Source of the DNA: Alkaliphilus sp. B6464
Lineage (GTDB): Bacteria > Bacillota > Clostridia > Peptostreptococcales > Natronincolaceae
NCBI RefSeq assembly: GCF_018141165.1
Contig: NZ_CP058557.1
Coordinates: forward strand, 496,001 to 560,000
Length of the DNA stretch: 64,000 nt
Reading direction: 5' to 3'
Of the stretch, positions 1 to 8,995 are shown piece by piece (positions within the stretch are counted from its first letter, which is position 1; each line of letters starts with the position of its first letter). Position numbers and translations under genes: made by a program. The notes beneath the pieces were generated by a model. The model was not told where the DNA came from, made no database searches, and saw only the letters and a list, made by a program, of their open reading frames with translations.

Positions 1-615
1 GATTACTGCCTCAACACCAATTAAGCTATTTCCTTCTTGTATAACTGGTATACCACCTCCGCCACAACAAATTACCAATTGTCCTCTTTCAACTAGAGTA
101 TTAATTGAGTCGATTTCAACTATCTTTTTAGGTGATGGTGATGGAACAACTCTTCTATATCCTCTACCAGAGTCTTCTACTATATCATATCCATGTTCTT
201 GTTTTGCTAGATTTGCCTCTTCAAGGGACATAAATCTTCCAATTGGTTTTGTTGGGTTTTCAAACGATTTATCTTCTTTGTCAACTACAACCTGTGTCAT
301 TACTGTAGCTACTGGCATATCTTTTATTCCTCTATTTAATAATTCATCCCTAAGTGCATTTTCCAAATCAAGACCTATATAAGTCTGACTCATTGCTCCA
401 CTAACATATAATGGTATTGATGAGATACTAGACATAGCACTGTGTATCATTCCCACTTGTGGGCCATTTCCATGTGCAATCACCACATCGCAACCTTCTT
501 CTATCAAATCAACTATGGCAATTGCTGTTGTTTTAACAGCCATTTTTTGCTCCTCCAGATTATTTCCTAGGGCATTGCCACCTAAGGCTATTACTATTTT
601 CTTTTTCTTATTCAT
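1..615 (-). CDS. allK: Carbamate kinase, partial (3' end beyond left edge)
   Basis: Would transfer the phosphate of carbamoyl phosphate to ADP, giving ATP, CO2 and ammonia in the cytoplasm. About 205 N-terminal residues are visible of roughly 310 in the family. The start shows the amino-acid-kinase signature VIALGGNALG at about residues 7-16, then AHGNGPQVG near 48-56 and a CCGGGGIPV segment near 186. There is an AGGAGG box upstream; two adjacent ATG codons (618 and 615) are possible starts and 615 has the better spacing. It is the last visible gene of the allantoate operon, so it most likely uses carbamoyl phosphate made by the oxamate transcarbamoylase encoded upstream (AllK role, formerly ybcF) rather than by the arginine deiminase route. 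By sequence alone it cannot be separated from ArcC; the allK assignment rests on context. Confidence 0.9.
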   Translation of the reverse strand, partial: MNKKKKIVIALGGNALGNNLEEQKMAVKTTAIAIVDLIEEGCDVVIAHGNGPQVGMIHSAMSSISSIPLYVSGAMSQTYIGLDLENALRDELLNRGIKDMPVATVMTQVVVDKEDKSFENPTKPIGRFMSLEEANLAKQEHGYDIVEDSGRGYRRVVPSPSPKKIVEIDSINTLVERGQLVICCGGGGIPVIQEGNSLIGVEAVI

Positions 616-635
616 CATATCTCCTCCTGGTTTAC

Positions 636-1853
636 CTAATCGCTATTTAGTATATCATAATTTAATTCTTTCGTATCCTTTGCCATAAGCATTGAAATCA
701 AAGCATCAGTGTCAACATTTAATACTGTTCTAAACATTCCTGAAAACCAATCTATACCAGATATAAGAACAATACCTTCTAGTGGTAATCCTATACTTGG
801 CATTACAATAGCTAATGCTACTAATCCCCCGCCAGGAACCACCACTGTTCCTAAACAAGCTAATGTAGATAATGTTACGATTTTAATAATGGATGGGATA
901 TCTATTTCTATTTTATATATTTGTGCTACCGTAATACATGCTAATGTTAAAAACATAGATAGTCCATTACTATTTAGTGTCATCGCCAAAGGATTTACAA
1001 GATTTGAAATCCTACTACTTACACCTAGTTTTGTTTCACTGTCCTTCATTTTTATTGGTAATGTTACAGCTGAAGAGGTGGTGGTAAATGCCATAACTGT
1101 CATATTTGTAAGCTTTCTTGCTATACGTATAGGACTTGTCTTACAATATATTGCAGTAAATATAACACTTATAAAAAGATGGATAATAGTACCAATTCCG
1201 AATACAATTAAGAATTTCATCAATGGGAGTATTACACCAATACCCATTGTTCCTGTTGTATATGCTAAAAGTGCACCAATTCCGATAGGTGCAATCACCA
1301 TAATTTTACTAATCATATTTATGATAACTACATTTAAATCTTTTACCCAATCAAGAATCATATTTGTCATATTCTTCTCTCTGAGGGTGCTTAGAGTTGT
1401 ACCAAATAATACAGCAAATACTATTACTTGAATCATATTTCCACTTGCCATGGAATTAATTATATTTGTAGGAAAAAAGTCCACTATTATTTGACTAAGT
1501 TCTTGTGTAGGCTGCTCTACTACTGGTCCACTGGCCTCAAACAGTACGCCAGCTCCAGGTTTTAAAAGTAAACCTAATCCTATCCCTATAGTAGCTGCTA
1601 TAGTAGTGAAAAACATGAACCAAAATATCATCTTTATTCCAAGCCTTCCTAAGTCCTTTGTATCCAAATTTCCTACTGCTTCTATAACTGCACCCATTAT
1701 TAGAATGACCACTGACATTTGAATCAATCTTAAGAAAATATCCCCTATAATTTTAAGACTTCTTGCATTCTCTCCAAGTAATATTCCAGCTATTATCCCA
1801 ATAACCATTGAAATTAGAATTTGTTTTATCATTGAAAGTTTTTTTATTTTCAT
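636..1853 (-). CDS. Dicarboxylate/amino acid:cation symporter (DAACS family)
   Basis: Integral membrane secondary transporter of the GltP/DctA/SdcS superfamily, about 405 residues. Visible features are the hydrophobic N-terminal helices, a serine-rich motif (AFTTTSSAVTLP near residue 265) typical of re-entrant loop HP1, and a conserved NPLAMTLNSNG stretch near 295 that matches the family's N-x-x-G/T-x-x-x substrate and sodium site. I chose the ATG at 1853 because GGAG lies 8 bases before it; an ATG 12 bases upstream has no such site. The gene sits inside the allantoate operon between allH and carbamate kinase, so the cargo may be an operon intermediate or product such as oxamate, but that is inference. 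Substrate could equally be glutamate, aspartate or a C4-dicarboxylate. Confidence 0.85.
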   Translation of the reverse strand: MKIKKLSMIKQILISMVIGIIAGILLGENARSLKIIGDIFLRLIQMSVVILIMGAVIEAVGNLDTKDLGRLGIKMIFWFMFFTTIAATIGIGLGLLLKPGAGVLFEASGPVVEQPTQELSQIIVDFFPTNIINSMASGNMIQVIVFAVLFGTTLSTLREKNMTNMILDWVKDLNVVIINMISKIMVIAPIGIGALLAYTTGTMGIGVILPLMKFLIVFGIGTIIHLFISVIFTAIYCKTSPIRIARKLTNMTVMAFTTTSSAVTLPIKMKDSETKLGVSSRISNLVNPLAMTLNSNGLSMFLTLACITVAQIYKIEIDIPSIIKIVTLSTLACLGTVVVPGGGLVALAIVMPSIGLPLEGIVLISGIDWFSGMFRTVLNVDTDALISMLMAKDTKELNYDILNSD

Positions 1854-1911
1854 TATGATCTCCATCTTAAATTTTGACTTAACTTCTGAATTATATTTTT
1901 TATACGAATAT

Positions 1912-2754
1912 CTATATATGATACTTTAGCGCATAATTTATCCCTGTTAAAATTCCTGCTAAAATATCTGATCCTGAGGTATTCCCAAATTCCAATAATT
2001 CATCTATAAATCTTTTAATTGCTTTAGAATCACCTATAATAATAGAGTCCTGAAGATATATTAATGTACTTGAATACATTTTACAAAGGGCACATTGAAA
2101 GTAGTTGTTACTAATATCAGTTGTATATTCACCAATATTAATTAAAATTTTTAATACTTCCATAAATTCAATTCCTAGGATAGGAACCATCTCATTTATA
2201 TATAATATTCCTTGTAAGAAGTCATCTCCAGAAGGGGTCAATCCAATTCCTCTCCCAATCCACTTCTTCAATGTATTCTCAATCTCAATGGGATTTAAGC
2301 AGCTAAATTTTAAACACAGATCCTTTACAAAGTCATCTTCTATACTTGATAAATATCCAATTGTCTTCCCAAACCCTGTAACTATGTCACTATCTACAAT
2401 CTCTACAAGCTTTTCTAAATTATTAAGAGTAATCATATTTAAATTGCCAGAAAGTCTATTGTCTATCACATCAATATTGCTTAAATCAATAATAATTTCA
2501 CTTGATTCAAATCTATTAAGTTTTTCATTCCAATATAAGTGATCAATTCCAATATCAGTGAAATCATTATCCCCATCACTTTTTAGCGACACTCCAATAG
2601 GTGGAATATTGGTATTCCCCATACCAATAAAGCCAAGTTTATCACATATCTCTATATTTATACCATTTTTAAATTTGCTATGAATCCTATAAGGGCCAGG
2701 AGATAGTAATTCAAGTATTTGTTTTGATGCCTTTTTTCCTTCCAATACCTTCAT
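1912..2754 (-). CDS. allH: DUF2877 protein, oxamate transcarbamoylase subunit AllH (YlbF type)
   Basis: About 280 residues. The DUF2877 signature GIGLTPSGDDFLQG lies near residue 170, with a second Gly/Ser-rich SGSDILAGI motif close to the C terminus. In E. coli the proteins AllF, AllG and AllH (formerly FdrA, YlbE, YlbF) together form oxamate transcarbamoylase, which cleaves oxalurate to oxamate and carbamoyl phosphate; AllH alone has no assigned chemistry that I know of. The upstream ATG at 2775 directly follows the allG stop without a ribosome site, whereas the ATG at 2754 has GGGGAG at good spacing, so 2754 is preferred. Third member of an uninterrupted allF-allG-allH block, all on the minus strand. 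Confidence 0.85.
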   Translation of the reverse strand: MKVLEGKKASKQILELLSPGPYRIHSKFKNGINIEICDKLGFIGMGNTNIPPIGVSLKSDGDNDFTDIGIDHLYWNEKLNRFESSEIIIDLSNIDVIDNRLSGNLNMITLNNLEKLVEIVDSDIVTGFGKTIGYLSSIEDDFVKDLCLKFSCLNPIEIENTLKKWIGRGIGLTPSGDDFLQGILYINEMVPILGIEFMEVLKILINIGEYTTDISNNYFQCALCKMYSSTLIYLQDSIIIGDSKAIKRFIDELLEFGNTSGSDILAGILTGINYALKYHI

Positions 2755-2776
2755 TACAATCTCCCCATTCCCCATT

Positions 2777-4042
2777 TTATTCTTTAAATCCTAATTTTTT
2801 TGCATAGGCTACAATAGCCTTTTCAAAGCAAGCGATTGGAGGATTTACTGTACCTGCTCCTATTTGTCCAAATCCTGCTATTTTATGTGCAATACCTGTA
2901 TTTATTACAGGAGTTATACCCTTTTCAACTACTTTTCTAGCATCTATTCCAAGACAAATTCCTTTAAAGCTCCATGTAGGAATTATAAAGTTTGGATTAT
3001 GACCAATACATATTTCTGCCATTTCGTTGCTTATTCTATTAGCATCATCAAAGCCACCAGTTCCTACAAATCTAGTAACAGCTGGTGCTGCTATCATTGC
3101 CATTCCACCTACTCCAAATGCCTCTGTTATGGCGCTGTCCCCCATATCAGGACTTGCATCTTCACTATCATATCCTGTAAAGTATAATCCTTGTGGAGTA
3201 TTTACTGGCGCAATAAACCACTCATCACCCATACCACTTATTCGGATTCCAAAGTTTTCTCCATTCCTACACATTGCTGTGACTACAGTACCTTCTTCTA
3301 TCATTCTTGCCCCATCCATAATTGCCTTTGAGCAAGCCATCATGATATTTAAGAAAAATTGGTCTGTATCAGCTAAAAATTGAATTACTTCTTGTTTTTC
3401 TTTGTCATTAATATCAAGCTTTGTAATTACTGGGCTTATTTCTTTTAAAAATACCAGTGAGGCAGCTATATTTCTTTGATGGAATTCATCCCCCATAGCT
3501 ATTGATTTTGCAATAATTGGGTTTGCACTTAATCCACCTTCAAATGTACGTAGAGCCTTTCCAAGCACTGGTCCAAGTACATCGCGCATCCAGTTTAATC
3601 GATTTACTACCTCTTCAGAATATGCCCCAAATCTCAATACTTTTCCGATTCCCTCGTTTAGTGTGCAATATGCATAATTTCCGTCCGTTGTATTTTTTAC
3701 TACAAATACAGGCATATGTGCAGAAGTTATACCGCCCATTGGTCCTACTGCATTTACATGATGGCATGGAATAAAGTCCACTCCTCCAGATGATAATAAT
3801 TCACGAGCCTCATCCTCATCTTTAGCCCATCCTTCAAATAGAACTGCACCTATACAAGAACCCTGCATAGGGCTTGTCATATTCTCCCACAGAATAGGAG
3901 GCCCTGCATGCAGTAAAACCTTCTTGTTTTCTAGTTCCTTAATTACAGTATGTGCTGGTACAACATCTAAGATTACAGGTAAGGCAGCTACAATTTTTTG
4001 GATAACCGCCTGGTTTGCTTCATCTATTGTTTTATATTTCAT
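2777..4042 (-). CDS. allG: DUF1116 protein, oxamate transcarbamoylase subunit AllG (YlbE type)
   Basis: About 421 residues, close to the length of E. coli YlbE. It is recognisable as a DUF1116 protein by the long conserved central part, including FGAYSEEVVNRLNW near residue 140 and the Gly-rich PDMGDSAITEAFGVGGMAM stretch near 300. With AllF and AllH it should convert oxalurate plus phosphate to oxamate plus carbamoyl phosphate. The start at 4042 is chosen because AGGAGG stands 7 bases upstream, placed right after the allF stop; an upstream ATG at 4069 overlaps allF and lacks a site. The spacing of a few bases to both neighbours argues for translation from one transcript and co-assembly. Confidence 0.88.
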   Translation of the reverse strand: MKYKTIDEANQAVIQKIVAALPVILDVVPAHTVIKELENKKVLLHAGPPILWENMTSPMQGSCIGAVLFEGWAKDEDEARELLSSGGVDFIPCHHVNAVGPMGGITSAHMPVFVVKNTTDGNYAYCTLNEGIGKVLRFGAYSEEVVNRLNWMRDVLGPVLGKALRTFEGGLSANPIIAKSIAMGDEFHQRNIAASLVFLKEISPVITKLDINDKEKQEVIQFLADTDQFFLNIMMACSKAIMDGARMIEEGTVVTAMCRNGENFGIRISGMGDEWFIAPVNTPQGLYFTGYDSEDASPDMGDSAITEAFGVGGMAMIAAPAVTRFVGTGGFDDANRISNEMAEICIGHNPNFIIPTWSFKGICLGIDARKVVEKGITPVINTGIAHKIAGFGQIGAGTVNPPIACFEKAIVAYAKKLGFKE

Positions 4043-4058
4043 AGTAATCCTCCTTTTC

Positions 4059-5810
4059 TTATAATCCATAGCCTCTAAGAAATTGTAGTACCTTAATTAA
4101 TTTGACATCGCCCCCAGCAGGTGGTGCCCAATTGTACTGAACAACTTCGCACTTAAAGTCTTCTAAAACTTCAGAAAAGCTCTTCAATCCGATATTTATA
4201 ACTCTAGGCTTATGCTCAATCAATTCCTTTAATTTCTCAGATACCTCTGGGTTATTTTCTTTTCTAACCTTCCTTGGAAGTATCTCCTTATTTAGTTCTT
4301 GGTACTTATATCCAATAAGATGCATTGCCATTTCTACAGCAGCTTTGTTGCTATCACATACTATAACACCTAAGTCTTCCATTTGTTTCTTCTGATAGTC
4401 ATAGTTTTGAACATCTTTCTTCGTACCACATATAGTAGTTACAAAATAAAGTTTGCGGTTTTCTTCTTCAGCTTTTTTCTGTAATAATTTAATACCCTGG
4501 GATAGTTCATTAGCCATATCAATATGTGAGCCATACCCTAGAACTAAATCAAATAGAATAACACCTGTAGATTTATCATTTGCAGCCTTTTTCATGTATT
4601 CAACTCTTGTACTAGCATCAATCATAGGATGAGGCTTACCTTGGGTATAAATATCATCCCCTAAATCGATTACTTCATGTCCAGCAGCATCTAGAATATA
4701 TCCTTCTCTCACTTCAGAACTTGAAGATAATTTCATTGTATCCTTAATCAATATAGCTGCCTCATATGCAAGGGTTCCTCCTGAATAAAATGCTTTAATA
4801 GTCATTTCTTCAGTCTTATTAAATCCACCATCTTGATTAATTACATAATCACCTAACTCTATAGCTTCATTTCTTATAAGTTTTACAGCTATTCTTGCTG
4901 CCTCATCTAAGGTATATGCATGATAAAAGCCCTTCTCATGAGTTTCAGGTTTTTCTCCTAAAAATAGTGTGATTACAGGCTTTTCAACAGATTCTAGCCT
5001 TTTTACTATCTTATCTCTGACTTGTTTTGCAGGTGGTTTTGATACTATTATCATAACCTCCACACTTGGATCCTGCTCCAGTACATTGATAGCATCAAGC
5101 ATTGTAATACCACCAACTGTAGTAGATAAATCTCTTCCTCCAGTTCCAATTGCATTTGTTACTCCTTCACCAAGTCTATCTATAATTGTAGTTAATTCTT
5201 GAATACCTGTACCTGACGCACCAACTATTCCAATTTTTCCTTTTTCAACATAATTGGCAAATGCGACTGGAACACCATGGATTATACCTGTACCACAATC
5301 TGGACCCATCACCATTAGTCCCTTTTCATGTGCTTTTTTCTTTAAACGAGCTTCATCTTCTAATGATACATTATCACTAAACATAAATACATTTAAATTT
5401 TCATCTAAGGCTCTATCAGCCTCTATTGCAGCATAAGCTCCAGGAATAGATATTAGAGCTAGATTTGCCCCAGGTAATATATCTAATGCTTGTTCCCAAG
5501 ACTTTGCTGATTTATCTTTTGCTGCCCCAGATTTTGAGGATTGTTTATTTAAAAATTCATCTGTTTCTTTTTGTAATATTTCTTCAATATTCTCTAAGTC
5601 AGAATCTACTACTACTACCATATCATTAGAGCTTGCTTCCATTAATTCAGGAGTTTCCATTCCCCCTGCCTTAAAAATATCCTTATTTGCAGGGGTACCC
5701 ATCATTATGGATACCTTATTTACTCCATCTATGGAAGATATTTTACCTGTAAGTAGCATTAAAACTACTGAATCCTGATAACTTCCTTTTTTTACAAAGG
5801 TTCTTAACAT
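4059..5810 (-). CDS. allF: FdrA-type acyl-CoA-synthetase-like protein, oxamate transcarbamoylase subunit AllF
   Basis: 583 residues, slightly longer than E. coli FdrA. The fold is that of succinyl-CoA ligase alpha-like proteins: a glycine-rich segment VMGPDCGTGIIHGVPVAF near residues 170-190, followed by GKIGIVGASGTGIQEL and GTGGRDLS near 195-230. A linker (residues about 75-110) is rich in Lys/Ser/Glu. FdrA was first noted as a suppressor of an ftsH mutation in E. coli and later shown to be one of three subunits of oxamate transcarbamoylase. The conserved order allF-allG-allH and the flanking allD and carbamate kinase genes give the same reading here. A GGAAGTG site precedes the ATG. Confidence 0.88.
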   Translation of the reverse strand: MLRTFVKKGSYQDSVVLMLLTGKISSIDGVNKVSIMMGTPANKDIFKAGGMETPELMEASSNDMVVVVDSDLENIEEILQKETDEFLNKQSSKSGAAKDKSAKSWEQALDILPGANLALISIPGAYAAIEADRALDENLNVFMFSDNVSLEDEARLKKKAHEKGLMVMGPDCGTGIIHGVPVAFANYVEKGKIGIVGASGTGIQELTTIIDRLGEGVTNAIGTGGRDLSTTVGGITMLDAINVLEQDPSVEVMIIVSKPPAKQVRDKIVKRLESVEKPVITLFLGEKPETHEKGFYHAYTLDEAARIAVKLIRNEAIELGDYVINQDGGFNKTEEMTIKAFYSGGTLAYEAAILIKDTMKLSSSSEVREGYILDAAGHEVIDLGDDIYTQGKPHPMIDASTRVEYMKKAANDKSTGVILFDLVLGYGSHIDMANELSQGIKLLQKKAEEENRKLYFVTTICGTKKDVQNYDYQKKQMEDLGVIVCDSNKAAVEMAMHLIGYKYQELNKEILPRKVRKENNPEVSEKLKELIEHKPRVINIGLKSFSEVLEDFKCEVVQYNWAPPAGGDVKLIKVLQFLRGYGL

Positions 5811-5824
5811 ATCTAAATCACTTC

Positions 5825-6877
5825 CTATTCAGCAAATTTATTTTTATGGTCGTATCTGTCATAATGAACATCATCACTAATTAAATACTCATAGATATCA
5901 TCTACTATTTCTATTCCACCTGTATCTTCATATTTTTTCTTTCTTAATAAGCCAAGTTCACCAGGATAATAAACCTTATCAACTCCTTGAGCAGGTTTAC
6001 TTTCACTAAGTTCATCTAAAACTGTAGCCATGTTTTCTTTGAACATATCTATATCTATAAATCTTGATGGATCAATTACAATATGCAGCTGTCCAAGATC
6101 TCTTCCTTTTGATAAATCCTCATACATTGATGACACATGTTTACCAAATGGTAAGCCTAGCATTACACCGGATAAAATATCAACCATCATCATTAATCCA
6201 TATCCTTTTGGACCTGCAGCTGGAACCAAGGCATTTACCTTACTTGGATCTGTAGTTGGATTTCCATTTTCGTCAACTGCCCAAGTATCTGGAATAGGTT
6301 CTTTTTTAGAACGAGCATGCAGGACTTTACCCCAAGCTTGCACAGTAGTTGCCATGTCAAATACAACTCTTCTTTCATCTGAAGTTGGTGCAGAAAAGGC
6401 TATTGGGTTAGTTCCATAATAAGGCTCACTACCACCATATGGTACTACCATTGGATCTGATTGACATACTGATATTGCTACCAGGTCATTCATAGCTGCC
6501 TTTTCTACATAGTAACCTAGACTTCCGCTATGGGAGATATTTTTAATTCCTACAACGGCAATACCTGATTCCTTAGCCATCTTAATAGCTTCATCCATAG
6601 CATTGGAAGCTGCTACAAAACCATTTCCGTTTTCCCCATGGTAAATTCCACTTGCTGGTCCAGTCTTTTCAAATCTAAAGTTTGGATTTGTATTAATTCC
6701 ACCCTTTGCAATTCTTTCAGAATAATATTCCACACGAACAGCACCATGGGAATGAATTCCCCTGGCGTCTGCCCATGTTAAAATTTCAGCTGCTTTTTCT
6801 GAGTGTTCTTCAGATAGTCCTGCTTTTATAAATTTATTTTTCATTAAATCCTTTAATTTATTTTCACTAACCTTCAT
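5825..6877 (-). CDS. allD: Ureidoglycolate dehydrogenase (NAD-dependent, LDH2/MDH2 family)
   Basis: 350 residues, the usual length of AllD. It would oxidise (S)-ureidoglycolate to oxalurate with NAD, feeding the transcarbamoylase encoded just downstream. Family hallmarks are DARGIHSHGAVR near residue 38-49, the catalytic His in KNISHSGSLGYYVEKAA near 117, the YYGTNPIAFSAP segment near 153 and AAGPKGYGLMMMVD near 221. A perfect AGGAGG precedes the ATG. The close relatives malate, sulfolactate and 2,3-diketogulonate dehydrogenases share this fold, but placement between allE and allF makes ureidoglycolate the best substrate call. Confidence 0.92.
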   Translation of the reverse strand: MKVSENKLKDLMKNKFIKAGLSEEHSEKAAEILTWADARGIHSHGAVRVEYYSERIAKGGINTNPNFRFEKTGPASGIYHGENGNGFVAASNAMDEAIKMAKESGIAVVGIKNISHSGSLGYYVEKAAMNDLVAISVCQSDPMVVPYGGSEPYYGTNPIAFSAPTSDERRVVFDMATTVQAWGKVLHARSKKEPIPDTWAVDENGNPTTDPSKVNALVPAAGPKGYGLMMMVDILSGVMLGLPFGKHVSSMYEDLSKGRDLGQLHIVIDPSRFIDIDMFKENMATVLDELSESKPAQGVDKVYYPGELGLLRKKKYEDTGGIEIVDDIYEYLISDDVHYDRYDHKNKFAE

Positions 6878-6909
6878 TATTTTTACCTCCTTTAGCCTTC
6901 TAATGACAT

Positions 6910-7701
6910 TTACAGTTTAGCATCCCTATTGCAATCCTTTGAATAAATATAAGCAAATTCTTCATCTCTTCCTATGCCATATGCTGCCTGTGGGCAGTAT
7001 GCACTCATAAATATATAATCTCCTTTTTCTACTGGTACCCACTCATTGTCAAGGTTGTACATTCCTTGTCCAGAGAAAATATAAGCACCATGCTCTTGGA
7101 AGTGGGTTTCTATATATCCATGGCTTGCTCCAGGCTTAAATGATAAAATATGGAAGTTCATATCAAATCCAAAGTTATTTGCAGCAGGTAAAAAGTCCTT
7201 TACTATTACATCTGTCATGCCTTCATACGCTATTTCTTCTAGATCATTACTATTTCCAATTACTGTATGAGCTTCATAACCCTCTATCTTGTCATAAACT
7301 CTCTTATATAAAAATCCTTTTGCTGGCTCACTACCAATATTTTCAAAATATAGTTTCTTTCCAGCAGGACTAAAGATATATCCACCATCAGTTAAATTTT
7401 CAGACTTATCATCATTCCATACCTTTACATTTCCTTCAAATATATAAAAGAAAATCTCTATATCTTCTCCACCAAATCCTAAATGATTTTTTCCATCTTC
7501 TTTAATGGTCAATAAATAATCTACAAAACTTGCACCAATTTTAGGTGAAGACAAAATTGTAACATCACAGTTTTCAAATCCTATAATTGCATTTTTAACA
7601 ATTCCATCAGGTTCAATTAATGCATAGTTATTCTTTTTTACAATTGATCGATTTGCTAATATACCTTCTCTATAGCCCATTACTCCATTTTTATAACTCA
7701 A
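6910..7701 (-). CDS. allE: (S)-ureidoglycine aminohydrolase
   Basis: 263 residues with two cupin domains, as in E. coli AllE (YlbA). It releases ammonia from (S)-ureidoglycine to give (S)-ureidoglycolate; the metal site is normally manganese. The C-terminal cupin carries PGASHGYIETHFQEHGAYIFSG near residue 190-210, with the Glu, His and Gln residues expected for metal binding, followed by GKGDYIFM-like turn residues and a conserved tail YIYSKDCNRD. The start is a TTG at 7701: AGGAGG lies 8 bases upstream and the resulting N terminus (xSYKNGVMGYREG) lines up with the GYRE-containing N terminus of the family, while the next ATG would remove part of it. Confidence 0.92.
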   Translation of the reverse strand: MSYKNGVMGYREGILANRSIVKKNNYALIEPDGIVKNAIIGFENCDVTILSSPKIGASFVDYLLTIKEDGKNHLGFGGEDIEIFFYIFEGNVKVWNDDKSENLTDGGYIFSPAGKKLYFENIGSEPAKGFLYKRVYDKIEGYEAHTVIGNSNDLEEIAYEGMTDVIVKDFLPAANNFGFDMNFHILSFKPGASHGYIETHFQEHGAYIFSGQGMYNLDNEWVPVEKGDYIFMSAYCPQAAYGIGRDEEFAYIYSKDCNRDAKL

Positions 7702-7736
7702 TTTAACATCCTCCTAATACAATATTTTTTAATTAA

Positions 7737-8978
7737 CTAAGCTACTTGTTCCTTATGTTTCTTAGCATTTACAAATATAAATACAGTTGTACCTATAAGC
7801 AATAATCCTGCTCCAATATAAAAACCTAGCTCACCTGAACCTGTTTTATCTATGATATAACCTGTAAAGGCAGGTGCTACTATTGATGATGACATTCCAA
7901 AGAAATTGAACATCCCTAATTTTGTAGCAAGATCTTTCTTACTTGCATTATCAGATATAAAGGAAATTAATACTGGATCCACTGCCATTTTTCCTAAGAA
8001 TCCATATAATAGTAGGATAATAGCTAGGAATGTTGCATTTGGTGCCATCATAGATAATGCTATTAAAACAAAGGCAGCTAATTCTAACCCCATGATTATT
8101 TTAGATTTCTTATCTCTTTTTTTATCTGACATATTCGCAAAGTATAGTGCTCCTGGAACTGCTGTTACCGAAATCATGGATACTATTAGACCTATCATTC
8201 CACCTGAAATTCCTCTTTCAGATTCTAGGAATTTTGGCAGCCATGTTACTATTAGGTAATATGTGTAACAAGTTGTAAAGTATAAAAGATAGCAAGAAAT
8301 CATCCTTAAACTGAATAGTGAGCCTGTTTTAATATCTTCATTTACTAATTCTGTTTCTTTAACCTTAGCTTTTCTAACTACAGATGTATTTTTAATAGCT
8401 ACAGCGAACCATATTATTAGTAAAACTATCAAAGAAGCTGAGATCATAACCATGGTTTGCCAAGGTAGTTGTAAAGTTTTTACTACATAACTTGAACCTG
8501 TCATACCAATAATCATACCCAATGCTGATCCACTATTTACGATCGCTGTTGATAAACCTTTTTTCTCTGCTGGAACGTGTTGTGCAGTTAAAGAGAATGC
8601 TGCTCCATAATAAGTACCACAACCTACCCCTGCAAATACACTACCAACATAAATCATCATTAGATTTGTCGCTTGAGAAATAGAAAATGCACCTAACGCA
8701 AATAGAATAAATCCTGGAATCAACACCTTTTTTTGACCAAATCGATCGACTAGGAAACCTGAAGGAATCTGCATTGACGTATATCCGAAGAAATAACAGC
8801 TTGCGATTAGACCCATGGCTGCATTCGTCTGAGTTCCTATAGTACCTTGAATTTCTGAATAAATTGGTGATAGCATAGCCCTATAGATCCAAATAACAAC
8901 CCAACCTAAACAGAATGTAAAAACAATAGTCTTCCAATAATTCTTTGGCAATACATTAACATCTTTATTACCTTCCAT
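7737..8978 (-). CDS. MFS transporter, probable uptake of allantoate or related ureide
   Basis: 413 residues with 12 predicted hydrophobic segments. The major facilitator motif A-like sequence is DRFGQKKVLIPG between helices 2 and 3, and the ACS-type subfamily look (anion:cation symporter) is suggested by the WVVIWIYRAMLSPI start. The gene lies 18 bases downstream of allC and 36 bases upstream of allE, so it is almost surely co-expressed with ureide breakdown. Because no allantoinase gene is seen in the window, the cargo may be allantoate itself, but allantoin, ureidoglycolate or another ureide would also fit. GGGGG ribosome site upstream of ATG. Confidence 0.82.
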   Translation of the reverse strand: MEGNKDVNVLPKNYWKTIVFTFCLGWVVIWIYRAMLSPIYSEIQGTIGTQTNAAMGLIASCYFFGYTSMQIPSGFLVDRFGQKKVLIPGFILFALGAFSISQATNLMMIYVGSVFAGVGCGTYYGAAFSLTAQHVPAEKKGLSTAIVNSGSALGMIIGMTGSSYVVKTLQLPWQTMVMISASLIVLLIIWFAVAIKNTSVVRKAKVKETELVNEDIKTGSLFSLRMISCYLLYFTTCYTYYLIVTWLPKFLESERGISGGMIGLIVSMISVTAVPGALYFANMSDKKRDKKSKIIMGLELAAFVLIALSMMAPNATFLAIILLLYGFLGKMAVDPVLISFISDNASKKDLATKLGMFNFFGMSSSIVAPAFTGYIIDKTGSGELGFYIGAGLLLIGTTVFIFVNAKKHKEQVA

Positions 8979-8995
8979 AATAATATCCCCCTTAT

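Noticed and set aside
709-1431. Plus-strand open frame of 240 codons opposite the symporter gene
   Set aside because: No ribosome site, composition of an antisense shadow of a membrane protein, and the minus-strand gene has clear family motifs.
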